Source of the DNA: Anaerolineales bacterium
Lineage (GTDB): Bacteria > Chloroflexota > Anaerolineae > Anaerolineales > UBA6663
Length of the DNA: 8,281 bases
Assembly (NCBI GenBank): GCA_017999235.1
Contig: JAGOBN010000145.1
Coordinates: 1-8,281, forward strand
Direction: 5' to 3'
Under the pieces are notes generated by a model, which saw nothing but the letters and a program-made list of their open reading frames with translations, was not told where the DNA came from and ran no database searches. Both the position numbers and the translations under genes were made by a program. This document shows, piece after piece, positions 1 to 6,284 of this stretch (its first letter is position 1; each line of letters begins with the position of its first letter).

Positions 1-533
1 GCCAGCGCCCCGCCGATCACCACCGCCGCCGCGCCGGCGGCGACCGCGGCCAGCCAGATCGACCGGTTGACGCGCGCCACCACCAGATCCGCCGCGGTTT
101 GCGCCGGCCCGTCCAGCCTCCCCGCCCCCATCCCGGCCCGCGCCAGCAGCGTGCCGACTTGCCGGCCCTGCGCCACAATCGGCTGGCCGGCCCCCAGGAC
201 CTCAGCAGCGAGGGTCTCGCCCAGCCGTTGGCCGGCGGTGTCGGCGACGACGCGGCCGGCGGCATCCGCCACCAGGATCTGTTGGCCCATCATCATGCCC
301 GCGCCGCCGTGGCGCGCGTCGTTCAAGACGGCCTCCACGCCGTCCCACGCGCCGCGCCCTTGATAGAACGCGGCCAACTCCTGGACCAGGCCGGCCTCGG
401 TGACCATGCCGCCCTGCACCATGAAGCCGCGCACTTCCCGCGTGGCGGCCTGGTTGGCGGCCCAGGCCACCACCCCCACGCCGACGGCGGCCACGGTCAG
501 AAATGAAAGCAGGAGCTTGGGGAAGAGGCGCAT
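1..533 (-). CDS. Sensor histidine kinase, N-terminal part (runs off left edge)
   Basis: The minus strand is open from an ATG at 533 to the window edge, giving 177 residues of a truncated protein. The visible part has a short basic start (MRLFPK), a first membrane segment at about residues 7-24, an extracytoplasmic region of about 130 residues, and a second hydrophobic segment starting near residue 159 (SIWLAAVAAGAAAVVIGGAL). Within the sensor region, the stretch 'GQQILVADAAGRVVADT' followed by 'GQPIVAQGRQVGTLL' is typical of BaeS-like two-component kinases. Their HAMP, HisKA and HATPase domains would lie beyond the edge and cannot be seen here. The start lies 12 bases after the response regulator's stop, which supports a cognate pair. 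Only a weak Shine-Dalgarno (GGACG) is present, so translation may be coupled to the gene before it. The family call rests on topology and context; the signal sensed is unknown. Confidence 0.85.
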   Translation of the reverse strand, partial: MRLFPKLLLSFLTVAAVGVGVVAWAANQAATREVRGFMVQGGMVTEAGLVQELAAFYQGRGAWDGVEAVLNDARHGGAGMMMGQQILVADAAGRVVADTAGQRLGETLAAEVLGAGQPIVAQGRQVGTLLARAGMGAGRLDGPAQTAADLVVARVNRSIWLAAVAAGAAAVVIGGAL

Positions 534-545
534 GGCGGGCGTCCG

Positions 546-1229
546 TCAGTCGGCGGCAAATTTGTAGCCGACCCCAAACACGGTCAGCACGTAGTCCGGC
601 TGGCGCGGGTCGCGCTCCAGTTTGGCGCGCAGGTTCTTGATGTGGGCGTCCACGGTGCGCTCGTAGCCCTCGAAGGCGTCGCCCTGGGCGGCGTCCAGGA
701 GTTGCAGGCGCGTAAACACGCGGCCCGGCTCACGCGCCAGCACGGCCAGCAGGTTGAACTCGGTGGGGGTGAGATCGATGGACTGGCCGGCGCGCGTCAC
801 TGTGTGGCGGACCGGGTCCACCACGATGTCGCCGGCGCGGATCAAGCCGCTGGGCGCCGGCTCGGCCGCCGCGCGCCGCAGGACGGCGCGCACGCGGGCC
901 ACCACTTCCTTGGGGCTGAACGGCTTGAGCACATAGTCGTCGGCGCCCAACTCCAGCCCCACCAGCCGGTCGCTCTCCTCGACGCGGGCCGTGACCATGA
1001 TGATGGGCACCGGCGAGACAGCGCGCAGACGCCGGGCCACATCCAGCCCGTCCAGGCCGGGCAGATTCAGATCCAACAGCACCAGGTCCGGCTGCTCGCG
1101 CTTGTGCTGGGCCAGGGCCGCCGGCCCATCGCCGGCGGTGATCACCCGGAAGCCGGCCTGCTCCAAATAACCGCGCAGCACTTTGACAATCTGCGGCTCA
1201 TCGTCCACGACCAGGATGGTTGGCGGCAT
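546..1229 (-). CDS. OmpR/PhoB-family DNA-binding response regulator
   Basis: This 227-residue protein has the full OmpR-type architecture. The receiver domain spans about residues 4-118, with the acidic pocket D9-D10, phospho-acceptor D53 (LLDLNLPG), T80 (MVTAR), and K102 (LKPF). The winged-helix DNA-binding domain spans about residues 128-226, with 'LTPTEFNLLAVLA' and the recognition region 'RTVDAHIKNLRAKLE', ending in the 'GVGYKF' wing. All residues needed for phosphorylation are present, so it should be active. It is expected to be phosphorylated by the kinase encoded immediately downstream and to bind direct repeats in DNA; a candidate site lies at 1793-1811. It follows the zinc-ribbon gene by 41 bases. 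No strong Shine-Dalgarno precedes the ATG (upstream bases read GACTCCGCGC), but the start is set by the conserved 'ILVVDDE' strand. The regulated genes cannot be named from sequence. Confidence 0.95.
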   Translation of the reverse strand: MPPTILVVDDEPQIVKVLRGYLEQAGFRVITAGDGPAALAQHKREQPDLVLLDLNLPGLDGLDVARRLRAVSPVPIIMVTARVEESDRLVGLELGADDYVLKPFSPKEVVARVRAVLRRAAAEPAPSGLIRAGDIVVDPVRHTVTRAGQSIDLTPTEFNLLAVLAREPGRVFTRLQLLDAAQGDAFEGYERTVDAHIKNLRAKLERDPRQPDYVLTVFGVGYKFAAD

Positions 1230-1270
1230 GCGCGGAGTCTAACTCATAATGGGCTGGCTTCCGGCCCAAC

Positions 1271-1660
1271 TCACAGCTTCTCGCCGCAGTACGGGCAGGC
1301 CTTCCAGCCCGCCAACAGCGGCTGGCCGCAGTGCGCGCACGGTGCGGGCGTGGCAGGCGCCAGGGGCGGCGTGACGGCGCCGGCCGGCCGCGCCGGGGCG
1401 AAGACCCGGACGAGCATGACCACCCCGAGCACAATCAGACCCACAAACGCCAGCGGCCCGAGCAGCCGGCCGGCGCTCAGGAAGGCGCCGCCGCCGCGGC
1501 CAAAGCCGCCCACCATCGGCCCGCCGCGAAACATGTGCGGCATCTCGCCCCAGCCGGCGGCGGCCGGCGGCAGGAACAGCGGCACCACCAGCGCCGCGGC
1601 CGCGGCTAACGTCACCACCACCACACATATCCCGATCACCCATTGCCAGGTTTTGCTCAT
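1271..1660 (-). CDS. Two-TM membrane protein with C-terminal zinc ribbon
   Basis: This 129-residue protein has a membrane segment at about 7-30 and a Gly/Met-rich linker at about 35-63 (with MPHMFRGGPMVGGFGRGGG). A second membrane segment follows at about 66-88. After a Pro/Ala spacer comes a C-terminal zinc ribbon with two CxxC knuckles: C108-AH-C111-G and C122-PY-C125-G. The start is well supported by AAGGAG six bases before the ATG (complement 1667-1672). With both ends probably cytoplasmic, the zinc ribbon would sit inside the cell. It is the first gene ahead of the response regulator and kinase, so it may be an accessory or target of that system; this is inference from position only. I recognise no named family beyond the zinc-ribbon fold. 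The Met/His-rich loop could contact metal, but nothing here proves it. Confidence 0.8.
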   Translation of the reverse strand: MSKTWQWVIGICVVVVTLAAAAALVVPLFLPPAAAGWGEMPHMFRGGPMVGGFGRGGGAFLSAGRLLGPLAFVGLIVLGVVMLVRVFAPARPAGAVTPPLAPATPAPCAHCGQPLLAGWKACPYCGEKL

Positions 1661-1683
1661 CAGCTTCTCCTTGTGTATAAGTA

Positions 1684-1698
1684 AGACCGCGTCGGTCT
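1684..1698. repeat. Inverted fourth copy of the palindromic repeat
   Basis: The 15 bases agaccgcgtcggtct are the exact reverse complement of 1731-1745, 32 bases away. The unit is itself a hairpin: with one flanking base on each side the stem is AAGACCG/CGGTCTT (1683-1689 with 1693-1699) around a 3-base loop. It is followed by TTTT on the plus strand (1698-1701), so it looks like a short intrinsic terminator for plus-strand RNA. In the leftward mRNA it would sit in the leader of the zinc-ribbon gene, about 23 bases before its ATG. Confidence 0.75.
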
Positions 1699-1730
1699 TT
1701 TAGGAACAATACGCGTTTAGTTTCCGGGCC

Positions 1731-1778
1731 AGACCGACGCGGTCTCTGACCGAAGCGGTCTCTGACCGAAGCGGTCTT
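1731..1778. repeat. Three tandem 16-bp palindromic repeats
   Basis: Three back-to-back units lie at 1731-1746, 1747-1762 and 1763-1778. Each carries the core gaccg-(acg or aag)-cggtc, a 5-bp perfect dyad around a 3-base centre. Units two and three are identical except for the last base. The array lies in the divergent region between the zinc-ribbon gene and gnd. It could be a multi-site operator for a dimeric regulator, tandem hairpins in the leftward leader RNA, or a dispersed intergenic repeat. The sequence alone does not decide between these. Confidence 0.8.
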
Positions 1779-1784
1779 AAGATA
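1779..1784 (-). promoter_or_regulatory. Possible -10 of the leftward operon
   Basis: On the minus strand this reads TATCTT, matching four of six -10 consensus bases. There is no good -35, but the direct repeat at 1793-1811 ends 8 bases upstream, where an activator of the PhoB type would sit. Transcription from here would put all the palindromic repeats in a leader of about 110 nucleotides ahead of the zinc-ribbon gene. This is a weak prediction based on spacing. Confidence 0.3.
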
Positions 1785-1792
1785 GTGGGAAG

Positions 1793-1811
1793 TGATGAAG
1801 AACTGATGAAG
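1793..1811. promoter_or_regulatory. Direct repeat with 11-bp period, possible response-regulator box
   Basis: TGATGAAG occurs at 1793-1800 and again at 1804-1811, separated by three bases, so the repeat period is exactly 11 bp. Direct half-sites at about one helical turn are the known mode of binding for OmpR/PhoB winged-helix regulators, and such a regulator is encoded at 546-1229. The site lies upstream of a possible leftward -10 and about 36 bases upstream of the possible gnd -35, so it could act on either side. Binding is inferred, not shown. Confidence 0.45.
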
Positions 1812-1846
1812 CCGCCGGCCCGCTAACGAACGCGGCCGCCGGCCAC

Positions 1847-1875
1847 TTTCACCAGCCGGCGCCGCCGGGTATGAT
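1847..1875 (+). promoter_or_regulatory. Candidate promoter of gnd
   Basis: TATGAT at 1870-1875 matches five of six -10 bases. The hexamer 17 bases upstream (TTTCAC, 1847-1852) is a poor -35. Transcription would start near 1882, leaving a leader of about 38 bases that contains the ribosome binding site GGGAGA (1909-1914), six bases before the gnd ATG. Confidence 0.4.
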
Positions 1876-1920
1876 AAGGGCCGGCAACCAAGCGCTCAAT
1901 CTGCCATCGGGAGAAGCATC

Positions 1921-3372
1921 ATGCCTGACTGTGACCTAGGTCTGATCGGTTTGGCCGTGATGGGCCAAAATCTGGTCCTCAATATGAACGATCACGGCTT
2001 TAAGATTGCGGTCTTCAACCGCACCGCGGCGGTGACGGATAAATTTTTGGCCGGCGGCGCGGCTGGCACGGCCGTGGTCGGCGCGCACACCCTGCCCGAG
2101 TTCGTGGCCCAGCTGAAGCGCCCCCGGCGCGTCATGCTGATGGTGAAGGCCGGCCAGCCGGTGGATGACTTTATCGAGCTGTTGCTGCCGCTGCTGGAGG
2201 CCGGCGACATCATCATCGACGGCGGCAACTCCAATTACACGGATAGCAGCCGGCGCGCGGCGTATCTGGAAGCCAAGGGTTTGCGGTATGTGGGGGCCGG
2301 CGTCTCCGGCGGCGAGGAGGGCGCGCGCCACGGGCCGTCGATCATGCCGGGCGGTTCGCCGGCCGCCTGGCCGCACCTCAAGGATATTTTCCAGGGCATC
2401 GCGGCCAAGGTGGACGGCGGCGTGCCGTGCTGCGACTGGGTGGGCGAGGGCGGCGCCGGCCACTTTGTGAAGATGGTCCACAACGGCATCGAGTATGGCG
2501 ATATGCAGCTCATCGCCGAGGCCTACCACCTGCTTAAAGTTGGCCTGGGCCTGAGCGCGGCCGAGATGGCCGCCGTCTTTGCGCGCTGGAATACCGGCCA
2601 ATTGGACTCGTATTTAATCGAGATTACGGCCGATATTCTGGCGCGCACCGACGCCGATGGCGCGCCGCTGGTGGATAAGATCCTGGACACGGCCGGCCAA
2701 AAGGGGACCGGGCGCTGGACGGCGGCCACGGCCCTGGAACTGGGCATGCCCCTGACGCTGATCACCGAGGCCGTCATGGCGCGGTCGCTGTCCAGCCTCA
2801 AGGCTGAGCGCGTGGCGGCGGCCGGCGTGATCAGCGGGCCGGCGCCGCGCCTGGCCGTTGACGGCGCGGCGTTTATCGCCGACCTGGAGCAGGCCGTCTA
2901 CGCGGCCAAGATCATCTCGTATACCCAGGGCTATATGCTCATGCGCGCGGCGGCGGCGGAGCACCACTGGAACCTGAATTACGGCGGCATCGCGCTGTTG
3001 TGGCGCGGCGGCTGCATCATCCGCTCGGCGTTTCTGGGCAAGATCAACGCCGCCTATGATCGGGACCCGGCGCTGGTCAACCTGCTGCGAGACCCCTATT
3101 TCCAAACTCAGATGCAAGCGGCGCAGGCCGGCTGGCGGCGGGTGGTGGCGCGCGCGGCGGAGGCCGGCCTGCCCGTGCCGGCCCTGGCCAGCGCGCTGGC
3201 CTTCTTTGACGGCTACCGCAGCGGGTGGCTGCCGGCCAGCCTGGTGCAGGCCCAGCGTGATTATTTTGGCGCGCACACCTACGAGCGCGTGGACGCGCCG
3301 CGTGGCCAGTTCTTTCACACGGATTGGATCGGGGCCGGCGGCGCGGTCACCTCGACCACGTACCAGGCTTAA
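1921..3372 (+). CDS. gnd: 6-phosphogluconate dehydrogenase, decarboxylating
   Basis: Gnd oxidises and decarboxylates 6-phosphogluconate to ribulose 5-phosphate with reduction of NADP, the third step of the oxidative pentose phosphate pathway, in the cytoplasm. The protein is 483 residues, the usual length of the long homodimeric form. Visible motifs are the dinucleotide-binding GLAVMG (10-15), NRT at 33-35 (2'-phosphate contact region), DGGNSNYTDS (100-109), and the substrate loop VSGGEEGARHGPSIMPGG (128-145). The catalytic segment HFVKMVHNGIEYGDM has K184, N188 and E191. The C-terminal tail has R446 and H452, which complete the partner subunit's active site in known structures. Nothing essential is missing. 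GGGAGA six bases before the ATG supports the start. The gene stands alone, divergent from the two-component operon and convergent with cysW. No glucose-6-phosphate dehydrogenase gene lies in the window. Confidence 0.98.
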   Translation: MPDCDLGLIGLAVMGQNLVLNMNDHGFKIAVFNRTAAVTDKFLAGGAAGTAVVGAHTLPEFVAQLKRPRRVMLMVKAGQPVDDFIELLLPLLEAGDIIIDGGNSNYTDSSRRAAYLEAKGLRYVGAGVSGGEEGARHGPSIMPGGSPAAWPHLKDIFQGIAAKVDGGVPCCDWVGEGGAGHFVKMVHNGIEYGDMQLIAEAYHLLKVGLGLSAAEMAAVFARWNTGQLDSYLIEITADILARTDADGAPLVDKILDTAGQKGTGRWTAATALELGMPLTLITEAVMARSLSSLKAERVAAAGVISGPAPRLAVDGAAFIADLEQAVYAAKIISYTQGYMLMRAAAAEHHWNLNYGGIALLWRGGCIIRSAFLGKINAAYDRDPALVNLLRDPYFQTQMQAAQAGWRRVVARAAEAGLPVPALASALAFFDGYRSGWLPASLVQAQRDYFGAHTYERVDAPRGQFFHTDWIGAGGAVTSTTYQA

Positions 3373-3460
3373 GGCAGCGGTGATTTAGGATTTCCGCCCC
3401 ACACCCGCCCCTGCGCGGCCGGCGCGCGGCCCCCCGAGCGCAGCGGCGGTGCAGGAGGGA

Positions 3461-3526
3461 GCCACGGAGTCACGGAGTCACGGAGAAGGGCTTTACTCGT
3501 TCTCCGTGTCTCGGCGTCTCTGTGGC
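3461..3526. repeat. 27-bp imperfect inverted repeat between convergent genes
   Basis: The left arm (3461-3487) is made of three tandem 'cacggag' units. Its right arm (3500-3526) is the reverse complement at 22 of 27 positions, with a perfect 9-bp inner stem (cacggagaa/ttctccgtg) around a 12-base loop. It lies between gnd (ending at 3372) and cysW (ending at 3539), where a bidirectional terminator would be useful, and 'ggtttt' follows the right arm on the plus strand. From memory, 'acggag' tandem units of this kind recur between genes in many environmental genomes, so it is probably a dispersed repeat. The flanking 3373-3460 is GC-rich and holds nothing else I can identify. Confidence 0.65.
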
Positions 3527-3538
3527 GGTTTTGTCTCG

Positions 3539-4345
3539 CTACCGGCGTTCGCTCCAGCCCCGCAGGGCGTTGGCCCCCAACAGCACCAGCAGCGAGAGCG
3601 CGCCCAGCACCAGCGCCGCGCCATACGCGGACACGGTCTGGCGTTCCTCCAGCGCGCGGAAGATGAAGACCGTGGCGGTGTCCGTGCGGCCGGTGATGCC
3701 GCCGCCGGCCACCAGCACCGCGCCGAACTCGCCCAGCGCGCGCGCAAACGTCAGCGTGACGCCATAGACGAAGCCCCAGCGCAGTGCCGGAAAAGTCACC
3801 AGCCAGAAGGTTTGCCAGCCGTTGGCGCCCAGCGTGGCGGCCGCCTGTTCCTGCTCCTGGCCGAAGGCCTCCAGCACCGGCATCAGCTCGCGCGCCATGA
3901 AGGGCAGGGTGACGAAGAGGGTGGCCAGCACCAGGCTGGGGAAGGCGAAGACCACCTGCAGATCCAGGGCTTGCAGCGCCGGCGCCAGCAGGCCGCGCCG
4001 GCCGAAGAGCAGCAGCAGCATGTAGCCGGCCACCACCGCCGAGACCGCAAAGGGCAGATCGATCAGGGCGTTGAGCCAGCGCCGGCCCCGGAAGCGCTGG
4101 CGCACCAGCACCCACGCCAGCGCCGTCCCGCACACCGCGTGGACGATCACCACCAGGATGGCGATCAGCAGGGTTCGGCCGAAGGCGGCCAGCAGGCCGG
4201 GTTCGCTTAACGCCGTCAGGAGTTCGCGCGCCCCGCCGCTGAGCGCGCCGGCCACCAGCCCCACCAGCGGCGCCACCACTAGGCCGCCCACATACAGCAG
4301 GACCACACTGATCAGCAGGCGGCGCGGCCAGGCGTTAAGCGGCAT
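3539..4345 (-). CDS. cysW: Sulfate/thiosulfate ABC transporter permease CysW
   Basis: CysW is one half of the membrane channel of the sulfate/thiosulfate importer, pairing with CysT. The 268-residue protein has about six hydrophobic segments (near 10-33, 56-82, 95-114, 130-150, 190-216 and 240-260). The EAA loop that docks onto the ATPase lies at about 164-188 (EQEQAAATLGANGWQTFW). The segment 'TFARALGEFGAV' followed by 'TGRTDTATVFIFRALEE' is characteristic of CysW. It is slightly shorter than the E. coli protein (about 290) but has no gap in the core. Its ATG overlaps the end of cysT by 11 bases, with GGAGG (complement 4352-4356) inside cysT, which indicates coupled translation. It is the last gene of the operon. 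Molybdate or tungstate permeases are related, but the CysT/CysA/Sbp neighbours fit sulfate better. Confidence 0.93.
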   Translation of the reverse strand: MPLNAWPRRLLISVVLLYVGGLVVAPLVGLVAGALSGGARELLTALSEPGLLAAFGRTLLIAILVVIVHAVCGTALAWVLVRQRFRGRRWLNALIDLPFAVSAVVAGYMLLLLFGRRGLLAPALQALDLQVVFAFPSLVLATLFVTLPFMARELMPVLEAFGQEQEQAAATLGANGWQTFWLVTFPALRWGFVYGVTLTFARALGEFGAVLVAGGGITGRTDTATVFIFRALEERQTVSAYGAALVLGALSLLVLLGANALRGWSERR

Positions 4346-5195
4346 GCTCGGCCTCCGCCGCCAGCGCGCGCCGGCCGGCCGCGCTGCGCTTCTGCAGGGC
4401 GTCCACCGTCAGCATCAGGCCAAAGGCCAGGGCCAGCAGCACCAGCGAGACGGCGCTGGCCCCCAGCCGGTTCTCGGACTCCACTTCCCCAAAGACGTAC
4501 ACGGCCGCGGTTTGGGAGTAGAGCGGGATGTTGCCGGCCACGATGACGATGGAGCCAAACTCGCCCAGCGCGCGCGCAAAACTCAGCAGGGTTCCGGTGG
4601 TGAGCGGCAGCAGCAGGGGCGGGAAAACGACGCGCCAGAAGGTGGTCCAGGCGCCGGCGCCCAGCGTGGCGGCGGCCTCCTCCTGCGCCTGATCCAGGCT
4701 TTCCAAAACGGGCTGCAGGGCGCGGACGACAAAGGGGAAGGTGATGAAGAGCAGGGCCAGGACAATGCCGGGCGGCGCAAAGATGACGCGCCAGCCGAAG
4801 GCGCGTTCCAGCCAGCCGCCCAGCGCGGCCTGCGGGCCGTAGAGCACCACCAGCATGACGCCGGTCACCAGGGTCGGGATCGCCAGCGGCAAATCCACAA
4901 TTGCATTCAGCAGGCCGCGCCCCGGAAAGGTGTAGCGCACCAGGACCCAGGCCGTCAGCAGGCCCATCACCGCGTTGACGGCCGCCATCAGGGCGGAGGT
5001 CCACAGCGTCAGGCCGAGGGCGTGCCAGGCGGCCGGCCCGCTGATGGCGCGCCACAGCCCTTCCACGCCGGCGCGCAAGCCATCCTGGGCGATGACCAGC
5101 AGCGGCAGGATCAGCAGCACGGTCAAATACGCCAGCGCCCCGGCCCGAACCGTCCAGGCTCCGAGCTGGCGCTGGCCGGCGGGCGGCGCGGTCAC
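4335..5195 (-). CDS. cysT: Sulfate/thiosulfate ABC transporter permease CysT
   Basis: CysT (also called CysU) is the second channel subunit. I place the start at the GTG at 5195, giving 286 residues. Its GTGA overlaps the TGA stop of the binding-protein gene, a classic coupled arrangement. An upstream in-frame ATG at 5270 would add 25 Arg/Pro/Gly-rich residues that overlap sbp and do not look like family sequence. Hydrophobic segments lie near 18-36, 60-84, 98-120, 140-160, 195-220 and 245-265. The EAA loop is at about 170-194 (QEEAAATLGAGAWTTFW). The segments 'VDLPLAIPTLVTGVML' (100-115) and 'NIPLYSQTAAVYVFGEVES' (222-240) match the CysT family. Some relatives transport molybdate or tungstate; the neighbouring Sbp supports sulfate or thiosulfate. 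Only a weak AGGCG ribosome site is seen, consistent with coupling. Confidence 0.93.
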   Translation of the reverse strand: MTAPPAGQRQLGAWTVRAGALAYLTVLLILPLLVIAQDGLRAGVEGLWRAISGPAAWHALGLTLWTSALMAAVNAVMGLLTAWVLVRYTFPGRGLLNAIVDLPLAIPTLVTGVMLVVLYGPQAALGGWLERAFGWRVIFAPPGIVLALLFITFPFVVRALQPVLESLDQAQEEAAATLGAGAWTTFWRVVFPPLLLPLTTGTLLSFARALGEFGSIVIVAGNIPLYSQTAAVYVFGEVESENRLGASAVSLVLLALAFGLMLTVDALQKRSAAGRRALAAEAEHAA

Positions 5196-6229
5196 GGCGC
5201 CTGCGCCTGGGCGATGGCCTGGGTGTAGAGGCCGGCCTCGCCGAAGTACTGGGGCGTGGCCTGGCTCCACCCGCCGAAGAACTCGATGGTGAACAGATCG
5301 GCCACCGGCGGATACTGCGCGGCCGTGGCCTGGGCCACGCCGGCGTCGATGGCGCGCAGGCCGTGCCGGGCGAAGACCGCCTGCGCCTCCGGCGTGAACA
5401 AGAACTGCACAAAGGCCTCGGCCGCGGCGCGGGTCCCGTGCCGGTCCACGGACGCGTCGATCACGGCGGCCGGATTTTCAATCAGGATGGTTGAACGCGG
5501 CAACACCAGCTCATACGTCTGGCCGGCCTGCCGCCCCACCAGGACTTCGTTCTCGTAGGTGATGGCCACCTCGCCGACGCCTTTTTCAAAGGTCACCATG
5601 CTGTCGCGGGCGGCTTTGTCCATGACGGTGACGTTCTTGAGCACGGCGATGAGGAAGGCCTGGGCCGCCGCCGGGTCGTCGCGCGGCACGCCGGCCACCT
5701 GGCCGCGCAGGGCCGCGCCATAGAGCGCCAGAATGTTCCACTGCGCGCCGCCGCTGGTCTTGGGGTTGGGGGTTAAGACTTCCAGACCCGGCTGGGCCAG
5801 ATCAGCCCAATCCTGGATGTGCCGGGGATTACCAGCGCGCACGGCGAAGGCCACCACCGAGGTGCTGACCATGCCCCGGCTGGGGCCGACGGCCCGCCAG
5901 TCGTGCGTGATCAGGCCGGCCTGGACGATGCGGTCCACATCCGCTTGCAGCGAGAGCGCGGCGATATCGGCCTCGAAGCCCTCCACGATGGCGCGCGATT
6001 GGGCACCGGAGCCTTGATAGGACTCTTCAAAGGTCACGGTCTGGCCGGTCTGGGCTTGCCATTGCTGGGCGAACAGGGGGAGCAGTTCGCCGTAGGCTTC
6101 GCGCGGGGTGGTGTAGGCGCCCAGGATGAGGCGCACGGCGCCGCCGGCGGCGGGGGCGGCGGTCGGTGTGCCGCAAGCGGCCAGCAGGCCGGCGGCTAAC
6201 AGCAGGCGAAGGGCAAAACGCGCGGGCAT
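5192..6229 (-). CDS. Sulfate/thiosulfate-binding lipoprotein (Sbp/CysP family)
   Basis: This is the extracytoplasmic receptor that captures the oxyanion and delivers it to CysT/CysW. The 345-residue precursor has a basic start, a hydrophobic stretch and a lipobox L16-A-A-C19-G, so it should be lipid-anchored at Cys19 rather than freely periplasmic; a low-complexity Ala/Pro/Thr linker follows. Family motifs are YQGSGAQSRAI (71-81), DIAALSLQADVDRI (88-101), the binding-loop segment NPKTSGGAQWN (155-165) and YENE (225-228). AGGAG (complement 6236-6240) lies six bases before the ATG. It follows cysA by 55 bases that contain a small hairpin, and its stop overlaps the start of cysT. Sbp (sulfate) and CysP (thiosulfate) cannot be told apart with confidence from sequence alone, so no symbol is given. 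A lipoprotein form is as expected for a cell without a periplasm closed by a standard outer membrane. Confidence 0.94.
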   Translation of the reverse strand: MPARFALRLLLAAGLLAACGTPTAAPAAGGAVRLILGAYTTPREAYGELLPLFAQQWQAQTGQTVTFEESYQGSGAQSRAIVEGFEADIAALSLQADVDRIVQAGLITHDWRAVGPSRGMVSTSVVAFAVRAGNPRHIQDWADLAQPGLEVLTPNPKTSGGAQWNILALYGAALRGQVAGVPRDDPAAAQAFLIAVLKNVTVMDKAARDSMVTFEKGVGEVAITYENEVLVGRQAGQTYELVLPRSTILIENPAAVIDASVDRHGTRAAAEAFVQFLFTPEAQAVFARHGLRAIDAGVAQATAAQYPPVADLFTIEFFGGWSQATPQYFGEAGLYTQAIAQAQAP

Positions 6230-6260
6230 GCGGGTCTCCTGGTTCTGGCGTGTAAGTTAA

Positions 6261-6281
6261 GCGCGGCTCAAACGGCCGCGC
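6261..6281 (-). other. Small hairpin between cysA and sbp
   Basis: On the minus strand, GCGCGGC and GCCGCGC form a perfect 7-bp stem around a 7-base loop, followed by TTAACTT. It sits just after the stop of the ATPase gene and ahead of the sbp ribosome site. It lacks a long U run, so it is at best a partial terminator. A role in mRNA processing or stability that raises binding-protein levels over the ATPase is plausible but inferred. Confidence 0.45.
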
Positions 6282-6284
6282 CGG

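Noticed and set aside
642..1703. 353-codon open frame on the plus strand opposite the response regulator and zinc-ribbon genes
   Set aside because: It spans two real genes on the other strand and a spacer, and shows low-complexity composition with no recognisable motif.
1239..1709. 156-codon minus-strand frame overlapping the zinc-ribbon gene
   Set aside because: It is a different frame with Arg/Gly-rich low-complexity sequence. The frame at 1271-1660 has a strong ribosome site, two membrane segments and paired CxxC motifs.
1731..1778. CRISPR array
   Set aside because: The 16-bp units are adjacent with no unique spacers and no cas genes are nearby.
3369..4133. 254-codon minus-strand frame overlapping cysW and the repeat
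   Set aside because: It is out of frame with the permease, Gly/Ala/Arg-rich, and its end translates the intergenic repeat.
4071..5228. 385-codon open frame on the plus strand opposite cysW/cysT
   Set aside because: It is antisense to two permease genes; Gln/Gly/Arg-rich composition shows it is a shadow.
5196..5270. Upstream ATG extending CysT by 25 residues
   Set aside because: The extra residues are Arg/Pro/Gly-rich and overlap sbp by 79 bases. The GTG at 5195 gives the usual GTGA overlap and a family-like N-terminus.
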